Of a stretch of DNA of 9,207 bases, positions 1 through 6,250 are shown in pieces. The stretch spans positions 1 to 9,207 of the forward strand of contig JAJZMO010000063.1 of NCBI GenBank assembly GCA_021798235.1, in the 5' to 3' direction. The stretch comes from Acidobacteriota bacterium. GTDB lineage: Bacteria; Acidobacteriota; Terriglobia; Terriglobales; Acidobacteriaceae. The first letter of the stretch is position 1. Each line of letters starts with the position of its first letter. Below the pieces are notes generated by a model that was not told the DNA's origin, searched no databases, and saw nothing but the letters and a program-made list of their open reading frames with translations. The translations under genes were made by a program, and so were the position numbers.

Positions 1-2
1 CA

Positions 3-1778
3 GTTGAAATGCAGGCCACATTAGGCCTGACCGGACTTACGATGAATGCGATGGCGCTGATCGCGCCCGGAGCGTTCCTGTGGCTCACTTTTGCAATCCA
101 GGCCAACACCGGAGTGACTGGGCCAGCGATGTGGCTGGGCATCGTGGTGGCGCTGCTGCTCTGCTTGGCGACTGCGGTCTGTTATGCGGAGATGGCCAAG
201 CTCTACCCCGGCACGGGCAGCTCCTACTACTTCGCCGAGCAGTCCTTCTTGAACCATGAGAAGGCGTGGAGACTGGCGCGTCTGGCCAAGTTCATCGTCG
301 GCTGGGGGTCCCATCTGTACTACTGGATCTACCCCGGCGTGATGGTGGCTGTGATGGGCGTGCTCTGCGGCTATCTGACGGGAACCTTGTGGCCGACGTT
401 TATGAGCGCCTCCAATCCGGGGCCGATGTTCATGGCGGTCATCGCGGTGCTCTTCTCGTTCTTCATCGCCTACATCGCACAGCGCGGCGTCAACGGCTCC
501 ACCTCGATCAACATCGCCATTAACGTGATTCAGATTTCGGCGTTGCTGGTCTTTGCGGTGCTGGCGCTGGGCTATCGCATGAATCACGCTCCGGGCAGTG
601 TGGCGTATCAGTTCGATCCGACATCGGGCGATGCCTACACTTACCAGTTCGCCACCACCACGACCACCACGGGCGGGACGGCGACGACCACCATTGTGCG
701 CGACGCCAACGGCATTCCGCAGCCTTTGCTGGATGCCAGCGGCAAGCCGGTGCCGTTCCAGATCGCCTATCCGGCGAGTGACAGCACGGGGGCTTTTGTC
801 AGCCATCCGAATGTTGCTTCGGTCATCGGCGTGCATAAGATCGGCTGGGTCTTTGTGCAGGCCACGGTTGCGATTCTGATTCTGGTTGGCTTTGAGTCCG
901 TCACCGCGATGGGCGGCGAGGCCAAGAATCCGAAGCGCGACGTGCCGATCGCTGTCATCACATCCCTGTTGGTGCAGGGGGCCTTCTGCTATCTCATTGA
1001 GTACTTCGCTGCGAATTACTTTTTGAATACCGGATACCCCATGGCGTATGCCTCGGCCTCTGCGGCTCCGATCGGTGACATGATGATCGTCATCGGCGAT
1101 GCGCTCTTTGGCCAGGGCCATGGACGCACCTTCATGCTGATCGAGGCTTTCACGGTCTTTTTGGCCATCATTGGCACCACGCTCTCCTGCATGAACACAG
1201 GCGCGCGCGTTACCTATGCGATGGGCAAGGACCAGGAACTGCCCGATCACCTGGGCGGCCTACATGAGGCCAACCGCACACCGCACCGCGCCATCTGGCT
1301 GCTGGCCATCATCTCGGCTGTCATCGGCGTCATTGGCGTCATGGCGGTCTTCGGGGATGCTGGCGCACCGGCAGATGCCGTGATCCAAGCCATCCCACAC
1401 GGCTTCTGGTCGAGCTTCGGTTACACGACGCACGACAAGATGGCCGCGCTGCCCAACTCGCTGCTCACGGTGACGCTGGCTTCCAACTTTGGAACGTTCC
1501 TGCTCTATATGTTGAGCTGCGTCACCTGCATCGTCGCCTACCACAACCACCCGAAGTTCAGCGTGGTCAAGCACCTGCTGATCCCGGTCTTTGGTTTGCT
1601 GGCGAACCTGGCTTGCATGGTCTTCTACTTGATCGGCCCCTTCATGGGCTACGGCACCAAGATGGAGCCACTGCTGGCCCTGGGCATTGCAGGCGTCTGG
1701 GCGGTCTATGGAGGCATCTACTTTGTGCGCTCCAGCAAGGCCACTGGGCGAACGACCCTGGTGACCCGCAGCGCCTAA
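3..1778 (+). CDS. APC-superfamily amino acid permease (5' end probably outside window)
   Basis: Inner-membrane secondary transporter of the amino acid-polyamine-organocation superfamily; substrate unknown. The first visible ATG is at 9, but the frame is open to the window edge and the protein begins almost directly in TM1, so a start further upstream is likely. With residue 1 at ATG 9 (589 aa) I count about 12 hydrophobic segments: roughly 8-32, 40-63, 98-124, 138-158, 170-190, 279-300, 313-337, 375-397, 428-448, 484-510, 521-546 and 554-574. The G-F-E-S-V stretch after TM6 followed by E-A-K-N-P-K-R-D (305-311) is the family's conserved cytoplasmic loop. Odd feature: residues about 193-278 form a long hydrophilic, Thr-rich insertion between TM5 and TM6, predicted periplasmic, where most relatives have a short loop. 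A strong terminator follows directly. Family sure; substrate not assignable. Confidence 0.9.
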   Translation, partial: VEMQATLGLTGLTMNAMALIAPGAFLWLTFAIQANTGVTGPAMWLGIVVALLLCLATAVCYAEMAKLYPGTGSSYYFAEQSFLNHEKAWRLARLAKFIVGWGSHLYYWIYPGVMVAVMGVLCGYLTGTLWPTFMSASNPGPMFMAVIAVLFSFFIAYIAQRGVNGSTSINIAINVIQISALLVFAVLALGYRMNHAPGSVAYQFDPTSGDAYTYQFATTTTTTGGTATTTIVRDANGIPQPLLDASGKPVPFQIAYPASDSTGAFVSHPNVASVIGVHKIGWVFVQATVAILILVGFESVTAMGGEAKNPKRDVPIAVITSLLVQGAFCYLIEYFAANYFLNTGYPMAYASASAAPIGDMMIVIGDALFGQGHGRTFMLIEAFTVFLAIIGTTLSCMNTGARVTYAMGKDQELPDHLGGLHEANRTPHRAIWLLAIISAVIGVIGVMAVFGDAGAPADAVIQAIPHGFWSSFGYTTHDKMAALPNSLLTVTLASNFGTFLLYMLSCVTCIVAYHNHPKFSVVKHLLIPVFGLLANLACMVFYLIGPFMGYGTKMEPLLALGIAGVWAVYGGIYFVRSSKATGRTTLVTRSA

Positions 1779-1799
1779 GTCCCACGGTTTTATTGCGGA

Positions 1800-1832
1800 G
1801 GCAGAGCGGGCAACCGCTCTGCCCTTTTTTTT
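1800..1832 (+). terminator. Intrinsic terminator after the APC permease gene
   Basis: A perfect 10-bp GC-rich stem (1800-1809 GGCAGAGCGG paired with 1814-1823 CCGCTCTGCC) is closed by a GCAA (GNRA) tetraloop and followed, after one C, by eight T residues (1825-1832). It lies 21 bp after the permease stop codon and ends transcription before the riboflavin gene, so the latter needs its own promoter. Confidence 0.93.
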
Positions 1833-1915
1833 GATGATGTATCCAAATCGTGCGCACTCGTATGGGCGGGCTGGGTCTGTGTGCGTCGGCACTGCAAGAG
1901 TTGGGCAAATCGCCA

Positions 1916-1921
1916 TACAAT
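1916..1921 (+). promoter_or_regulatory. Candidate -10 element (TACAAT) of the riboflavin gene
   Basis: TACAAT matches the sigma-70 -10 consensus at five of six positions and lies 8 nt before the ATG at 1930. No good -35 hexamer sits 16-18 bp upstream. A start site about 7 nt downstream of this hexamer would fall at or just before ATG 1930, giving a leaderless or nearly leaderless mRNA. This fits the lack of any purine-rich ribosome binding site before either candidate ATG (1924, 1930). Inference only; such hexamers arise by chance. Confidence 0.35.
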
Positions 1922-1929
1922 CAATGCTG

Positions 1930-3099
1930 ATGAGCACACACGACAGCTTTGTGGATGTTCCCACTGCGTTGCAGGAGATGCGCTCCGGGCGCATGATCAT
2001 TGTGGTCGATGACGAGGACCGCGAGAATGAAGGCGACCTGACGCTGGCCGCCGAGTGCGTTACGCCAGAGGCCATCAACTTTATGGCGCGCTTTGGCCGC
2101 GGGCTGATCTGCTTGACGCTGACCGAGGAACGCGCGGATCATCTGCGCCTGCGTCCGATGACCGAGGAGAACACCTCGCGTTTTGGCACGGCGTTTACAG
2201 AGAGCATTGAAGCGCGCGAGGGCGTCACCACCGGAATCTCTGCGCAGGATCGTGCGCACACAATTCGCGTGGCGATTGATCCACACTCCACGGCTGCGGA
2301 TTTGGCGCGGCCCGGGCATATCTTTCCTTTGCGCGCGCGGCGCGGCGGCGTGTTGGTACGCGCGGGACAGACCGAGGCTTCCGTGGATCTGGCACGCATG
2401 GCGGGCATGATTCCCGCCGGCATTATCTGCGAAATCATGAAGGACGACGGCACGATGGCGCGCGTGCCCGATCTGATCGAGTTCTGCAAAACGCACGGAC
2501 TCAAAATGCTGACCGTTGCCGAGCTGATCCGCTATCGGTTGCAGCATGAGCGCTACATCCATCGCGTGGCGGAGTCGATGCTGCCTACGCCCTTTGGCGA
2601 ATTCCGCATGATTGCCTATGAAAGCGAAGTGGAAGGCGGCGAGAGCCACATCGCGCTGGTGCGCGGCGACGTGGCCCAGACCACGGAGCCAGTGCTGGTG
2701 CGCGTACACTCGCATTGCCTGGCCGGGGATGTTTTTGGCGCAACGCACTGCGACTGCCACGAGCTGTTGCGCAACTCGCTACGCATGATCGCCGAGGCCG
2801 GTTGCGGCGCGCTCGTCTACCTGCACAACGCGAGCAAAGGATTTGGCATTGATCGAACGGGGCCACAGCACCGGCTCATCTTCCACCGTGATCTGCGCGA
2901 GCGCGAAGGCCAAGCCGAGCGCCACCAGCGCACGCTGCGCCAGGTGGGGCTGGGCGGCCAGATCCTCTCGGACTTGCAGATCCACAAGATTCGCCTGCTT
3001 AGCAATACGCCAACGCATGTGCCCGCGCTGCAGGGCTTTGCTTTGGAGATCGTCGAGCGCGTACCCATTGTGGCGGAATCCCTGTGTAAGACGGTGTGA
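1930..3099 (+). CDS. ribB: 3,4-dihydroxy-2-butanone-4-phosphate synthase with degenerate GTP cyclohydrolase II-like domain (RibBX type)
   Basis: Cytoplasmic riboflavin enzyme of 389 aa, the normal length of bifunctional RibBA. The RibB half (about 8-208), which converts ribulose 5-phosphate to DHBP plus formate, is well kept: [10 protein letters not shown] (27-36), G-T-A-F-T-E-S (86-92), R-E-G-V-T-T-G-I (96-103), R-P-G-H-I-F-P-L (127-134) and [11 protein letters not shown] (168-178). One oddity is Q147 where E. coli RibB has the metal ligand His153. The C-terminal half (about 215-389) keeps the zinc cysteines of GTP cyclohydrolase II (C263, C274, C276) and the ending R-L-L-S-N-T-P...V-E-R-V-P-I. 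However, the Q-E-G-R-G-I-G-L signature is N-A-S-K-G-F-G-I (300-307) and the D-L-R-D-Y motif is T-L-R-Q-V (335-339). I therefore expect only DHBP synthase activity. Start: ATG 1930 chosen; ATG 1924 (two residues longer) is equally possible. The frame runs open upstream into the terminator, which rules out longer forms. Confidence 0.9.
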   Translation: MSTHDSFVDVPTALQEMRSGRMIIVVDDEDRENEGDLTLAAECVTPEAINFMARFGRGLICLTLTEERADHLRLRPMTEENTSRFGTAFTESIEAREGVTTGISAQDRAHTIRVAIDPHSTAADLARPGHIFPLRARRGGVLVRAGQTEASVDLARMAGMIPAGIICEIMKDDGTMARVPDLIEFCKTHGLKMLTVAELIRYRLQHERYIHRVAESMLPTPFGEFRMIAYESEVEGGESHIALVRGDVAQTTEPVLVRVHSHCLAGDVFGATHCDCHELLRNSLRMIAEAGCGALVYLHNASKGFGIDRTGPQHRLIFHRDLREREGQAERHQRTLRQVGLGGQILSDLQIHKIRLLSNTPTHVPALQGFALEIVERVPIVAESLCKTV

Positions 3100-3124
3100 T
3101 TCCTATAGGGTGCGTGCGATTGGT

Positions 3125-4357
3125 TCAGAAATACGTTTTGATTTGATCGACCACGTCGTAATTTGAGTTGACGACGCTCAGCACACGCCACTTGTCAAAG
3201 GTGAGGCATGGGTGCGAGATGTCGAAGGCAAGGATGTCGCCGACGCGGATGTCATCCCCTGCTGCAATCTGCATGTAGGCGTGCTGGTCCATCATTTTGG
3301 TGAGCGTCCAGTGCGCGGGTGTGGCCGTGGGCTGTTTTTGTCCCGCGCGGTAATGCAGCGCTGGCACAGGCAGACCTGCATCGAAAGCAGCGTCGCGTTT
3401 TCCCATTCCGATAATGGCGCGTCCGTCCTCTGGGATCGACTGCACGCAGGCCCAGATTTGCAGCGCGGCCTTTAACTTGGATTGCATCGCGTGCGCGACA
3501 GGGTTATGCGCTTCAATGCGCTGCTGGGCCTGGCGATATGCGCCAACGTCGTGGGTAAGATAGCAGCCCGGGCGAAGGACGATTTCGACTGCGCCACCGA
3601 AGTCTGCCGCAGCAAACTCCTCAGCGACCACATCGTACCAAGCGGAGCCAGCGCCAGACAGCAGCGCAGGCGTACGCGCGAATCGTTCCTCATCGAGGAG
3701 TGCGCGCGTAACGGAGACGGCGCGACGAAGAAACTCACGGATGGATGTTTCGTCTTCGAGCACTCCCTCGTAAAGTTCCACTCCGCTGAGCGCGATTGTG
3801 TTGCGATGCTGTGTGAGAACAACGAGCAGGGTGTCCAATTGCGCCTGATCGCGGACGCCAGCGCGCCCGCCAGGCACTCCAAGCTCCACAAGAACATGCA
3901 GCCGTTGATTGTGGGCAGAAAAAAAGTCAGCGAGCTGGCTTATCAGTGTGGGGGAATCGACAAGGCAGTAGAACTCGAACTCCGGATCGGCGAGCAAGCG
4001 GGAAATGGTCGCCATGTTTTCTTTGCCGACGAGCTGGTTTGCCATCAAAATACGCCGTACGCCGTGGGCATACGCGATGGAAGTTTGATGCGCGGTTGCC
4101 AGCGTAATTCCCCACGCGCCCGCGTTGAGTTGCATGGAGAACAGTCGTGGTGCCATGGTTGTTTTTCCGTGGGGGGCAAGGTTGAGCTTGTATGCGGCGA
4201 TGAACTGCTGCATCCATTGGAGATTCTGCTGGAGGCGGTACTGATACAGAACAGCGCAGGGGAAGCTGAGGTCCCCGCGAAGCAGGTTCCAATCCTGGTG
4301 CGCGCCAGCGCCGAGGCCTTTGTGGATCAATGTTTGCAGGATGCGCGATGCTTCCAT
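3125..4357 (-). CDS. PLP- and zinc-dependent amino acid deaminase, D-serine dehydratase (DSD1)-like
   Basis: A 410-aa cytoplasmic enzyme of the fold-type III (alanine-racemase-like N-terminal barrel) D-serine dehydratase / D-threonine aldolase family. It probably eliminates water and ammonia from D-serine or D-threonine to give the 2-keto acid through an enamine intermediate. Visible features: the PLP lysine K65 in A-P-H-G-K-T-T, the G-V-E-L-Y-E-G barrel strand (192-198), G-S-G-S-like S-G-A-G-S-A (234-239), L-R-P-G-C-Y (261-266), and the C-terminal zinc region with H359 and the pair H382/C384 in S-H-P-C-L-T-F-D-K-W-R. His-x-Cys is the pair of vertebrate and yeast D-serine dehydratase, whereas D-threonine aldolases use His-x-Asp, which favours a dehydratase. 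Start at ATG 4357, preceded by GGAG only 2 nt away; a GTG lies one codon upstream. It diverges from the deacylase and converges on ribB with a 25-bp gap. Substrate range uncertain. Confidence 0.87.
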   Translation of the reverse strand: MEASRILQTLIHKGLGAGAHQDWNLLRGDLSFPCAVLYQYRLQQNLQWMQQFIAAYKLNLAPHGKTTMAPRLFSMQLNAGAWGITLATAHQTSIAYAHGVRRILMANQLVGKENMATISRLLADPEFEFYCLVDSPTLISQLADFFSAHNQRLHVLVELGVPGGRAGVRDQAQLDTLLVVLTQHRNTIALSGVELYEGVLEDETSIREFLRRAVSVTRALLDEERFARTPALLSGAGSAWYDVVAEEFAAADFGGAVEIVLRPGCYLTHDVGAYRQAQQRIEAHNPVAHAMQSKLKAALQIWACVQSIPEDGRAIIGMGKRDAAFDAGLPVPALHYRAGQKQPTATPAHWTLTKMMDQHAYMQIAAGDDIRVGDILAFDISHPCLTFDKWRVLSVVNSNYDVVDQIKTYF

Positions 4358-4403
4358 CACTCCAGCCTACATCTTTGTATGCTCTAGTATGCTGATCCAA
4401 GGC
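4358..4403. promoter_or_regulatory. Very short divergent promoter region of the D-amino acid gene group
   Basis: Only 46 bp (or 31 bp if ATG 4389 is used) separate the starts of the deaminase (-) and the N-acyl-D-amino-acid deacylase (+). Promoters for both directions must lie here or inside the opposing genes. Candidate -10 hexamers for the + side are TATGCT (4378-4383) and TAGTAT (4385-4390); no convincing -35 was found. Neither + strand ATG has a well-placed ribosome binding site. Shared control of the two transcripts is likely from geometry alone. Confidence 0.5.
4377..4393 (+). repeat. Perfect heptamer direct repeat, 10-bp period, in divergent promoter
   Basis: GTATGCT occurs at 4377-4383 and again at 4387-4393, exactly one helical turn apart, in the middle of the divergent start region. 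It could be a half-site pair for a regulator or simply duplicated -10-like sequence. The second copy covers the alternative ATG at 4389. Confidence 0.5.
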
Positions 4404-5870
4404 ATGGCAAGTTATGACACGCTAATTCGGAATGCAACCGTATATGACGGTAACGGCGGCGCGCCAGAGGTTGTGGACGTGGCTGTTCGTGGGGATCGCA
4501 TCGCTGCTATTGGTGTTTTGCGCGACCAATCTGCAGCGAACGTGATGGATGGCGATGGGCTTGCACTGGTGCCGGGATTTGTGGACACGCACACGCACGA
4601 CGATATGGCGGTACTGCGCGCACCGGCCATGCTGCCGAAAATTTCTCAGGGCGTGACGACGGTCATCACAGGAAACTGCGGCATATCCGCTGCACCGGTG
4701 CTGCTGCGCGGAGCGGTGCCGGATCCGATGAACTTGTTGGGCGCGGCCCAGGAATTTCAATACCCAACGTTTGCCAGCTATGTTGCTGCCATTGGAGATG
4801 CCGAACCTGCGGTCAACGTGGCCGCGTTGGTGGGGCATACGGCGCTGCGCAACAATCATATGGATCGACTGGACCGGGCTGCGACGGAGGACGAGATTCG
4901 CGCGATGCGCGCGCAGTTGCAGGAGGCGCTCGACCACGGTGCGCTGGGGCTGAGCACGGGGCTGGCATATCTTTCGGCGAATTCCGCGCCGATGGAAGAG
5001 GTGATCGCGCTGGCCAAGCCGTTGGCTGCAGCCGGTGCAATTTATACAACGCACATGCGTAGCGAGGCTGAGGCGGTGTTGGATGCGCTGCGCGAATCCT
5101 TTGCGATTGGGCGTGCTGCGCAGGTTCCGGTTGTGATTTCCCATTTGAAGTGCGCGGGCATGGCAAATTGGGGACGCAGCAAGGAGGTTTTAAACGAGCT
5201 TGAGTCCGCGCAGAGTTTGCAGACGGTGGGATGGGACTGCTATCCCTACGCTGCTGGATCGAGCACGCTGGATTTGCGACAGGTGGATGAACGGGTGAAA
5301 ATCACGATTACCTGGAGCACGCCGCATCCTGAAGTTTCCGGGAAGAATCTCTCTGAGATTGCGGCGATGTGGAGTTTGTCGCAAGTGGATGCGGCGAAGC
5401 GGCTCCAACCAGCGGGGGCGATTTATCACAGCATTTCGGAAGCAGACATGCGGCGGATCCTGAGTCATCCGGCAACGATGATTGGTTCGGATGGATTGCC
5501 ACACGATCCGCACCCCCATCCAAGGCTGTGGGGGACATTTCCGCGAGTGCTCGGGCGCTACAGTCGCGAGGAGAATCTCTTTTCACTGGCGGAGGCAATA
5601 CGCAAAATGACGAAATTACCGGCAGAGCGGTTTTCCATTCCAGAGCGCGGGCTGATTCGGGAAGGTTACTTTGCAGATTTGGTTTTGTTGGATCCGGCCA
5701 CGGTTAGCGATACTGCGACGTTCGACCAGCCGGAGCAGCTTGCGCGGGGGATTGAGGCAGTTTGGGTCAACGGAAGCCTTGCGTACACTTCCCGGGGAGC
5801 AACAAGAGCGCGCTCGGGAAGGTTTCTGCCGCGAGCAGGATGTAGGGGAGGGAGAGACTCATGGACCTAA
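4404..5870 (+). CDS. N-acyl-D-amino-acid deacylase (D-aminoacylase), amidohydrolase family
   Basis: Zinc amidohydrolase that hydrolyses N-acyl-D-amino acids to the free D-amino acid and a carboxylate; cytoplasmic, no signal peptide seen. From ATG 4404 it is 488 aa, matching the roughly 480-500 aa of characterised D-aminoacylases. The metal and catalytic set is complete: H63 and H65 (D-T-H-T-H-D-D), C92 (T-G-N-C-G), H217 (T-T-H-M-R-S-E), H247 (S-H-L-K) and D363 (I-G-S-D-G-L-P). The C-terminal region has the usual G-x-F-A-D-L-V-L-L-D strand (421-430) and a G-R-F-L-P-R ending (472-477). The last 11 residues are encoded across the ribosome binding site of ridA. Start: M-A-S-Y-D-T-L-I aligns best with family N-termini; ATG 4389 would add five residues. 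First gene of a tight three-gene operon (deacylase-ridA-permease), divergent from the deaminase. Confidence 0.92.
   Translation: MASYDTLIRNATVYDGNGGAPEVVDVAVRGDRIAAIGVLRDQSAANVMDGDGLALVPGFVDTHTHDDMAVLRAPAMLPKISQGVTTVITGNCGISAAPVLLRGAVPDPMNLLGAAQEFQYPTFASYVAAIGDAEPAVNVAALVGHTALRNNHMDRLDRAATEDEIRAMRAQLQEALDHGALGLSTGLAYLSANSAPMEEVIALAKPLAAAGAIYTTHMRSEAEAVLDALRESFAIGRAAQVPVVISHLKCAGMANWGRSKEVLNELESAQSLQTVGWDCYPYAAGSSTLDLRQVDERVKITITWSTPHPEVSGKNLSEIAAMWSLSQVDAAKRLQPAGAIYHSISEADMRRILSHPATMIGSDGLPHDPHPHPRLWGTFPRVLGRYSREENLFSLAEAIRKMTKLPAERFSIPERGLIREGYFADLVLLDPATVSDTATFDQPEQLARGIEAVWVNGSLAYTSRGATRARSGRFLPRAGCRGGRDSWT
5844..5853 (+). promoter_or_regulatory. Strong ribosome binding site of ridA inside the deacylase gene
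   Basis: The purine run GGGGAGGGAG ends 7 nt before the ridA ATG (5861) and lies within the last codons of the deacylase gene. It is the only strong Shine-Dalgarno sequence I see in this gene group and fixes the ridA start. Confidence 0.7.
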
Positions 5871-6247
5871 AGAGATATGGCGTTGAAGGCGGCAAGGGAA
5901 CGGGTGGGCAGCATCTGCCTTTTGCGCGTGCGGTGGAGGCGGATGGATGGCTGTATGTTTCTGGACAGGTGCCGATGGTGAAGGGTGAGGTGATCACGGG
6001 CAACATCGGCGTGCAGTCGCGGCAGGCGATTGAGAATCTGCTCGCGATTCTGAAAGAGGCGGACTATGGGGCAGAGCATGTTGTGCGGTGCGGCGTCTGG
6101 CTTGAGGATGCACGTGATTTTCCGGCGTTCAATGCTGTGTTCCGTGAGTATTTCGGGGAGAACCCACCGGCGCGTGCGTGCGTGGTCAGCAGCATGGTGG
6201 TGGATTGCAAGGTAGAAATTGACTGCATTGCGTACAAGGCCCGGTGA
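5861..6247 (+). CDS. ridA: RidA/YjgF/UK114-family enamine/imine deaminase
   Basis: A 128-aa cytosolic protein, the standard RidA length, probably a trimer as in the family. RidA hydrolyses reactive enamine/imine intermediates such as 2-aminoacrylate released by PLP-dependent dehydratases. Visible family features are L-Y-V-S-G-Q-V-P (31-38), the I-x-N-I-G-V-Q-S-R-Q-A-I-E-N-L helix (49-60) and the catalytic-type arginine R105 in P-P-A-R-A-C-V, with E119 in the V-E-I-D-C-I-A strand. Beyond R105 the sequence (S-M-V-V-D-C-K-V-E-I) departs from the canonical L-P-K-G-A-L-V-E-I-E, so it may belong to another Rid subgroup. Its ATG overlaps the deacylase stop by 10 bp. A RidA beside a D-serine-dehydratase-like enzyme makes biochemical sense: it would quench the enamine that enzyme produces. 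Confidence 0.9.
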   Translation: MDLKRYGVEGGKGTGGQHLPFARAVEADGWLYVSGQVPMVKGEVITGNIGVQSRQAIENLLAILKEADYGAEHVVRCGVWLEDARDFPAFNAVFREYFGENPPARACVVSSMVVDCKVEIDCIAYKAR

Positions 6248-6250
6248 AGG

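Noticed and set aside
21..1250. A 409-codon open frame on the - strand opposite the permease gene
   Set aside because: Its translation is rich in Arg, His, Gln and Asp with no family likeness, as expected for the antisense shadow of a GC-rich membrane-protein gene.
1831..1923. Upstream TTG/ATG starts at 1831-1837 extending the ribB frame
   Set aside because: They lie in the T-tract of the permease terminator and would add about 31-33 residues with no family likeness; ATG 1930 or 1924 fits RibBA length.
1833..1929. FMN riboswitch upstream of the riboflavin gene
   Set aside because: Fewer than 100 bp lie between the terminator and the start, and I could not find the conserved RFN-element segments.
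1921..2760. A 279-codon open frame on the - strand opposite ribB
   Set aside because: Low-complexity His/Arg/Ala-rich translation opposite a strongly conserved gene; no ribosome binding site or motif.
2842..2970. A compensated frameshift as the cause of the altered cyclohydrolase motif in ribB
   Set aside because: Motif spacing is unchanged, and a second + strand frame I read across this stretch does not encode the canonical Q-E-G-R-G-I-G-L segment.
3125..4357. Alternative call: D-threonine aldolase
   Set aside because: Same fold family, but the C-terminal zinc pair is His-x-Cys (H382/C384), typical of D-serine dehydratases, rather than His-x-Asp. It remains a possible secondary activity.
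3482..4387. A 301-codon + strand open frame opposite the deaminase
   Set aside because: The - strand frame has the PLP lysine and zinc motifs; the + strand product has no recognisable motif and would run through the divergent promoter.
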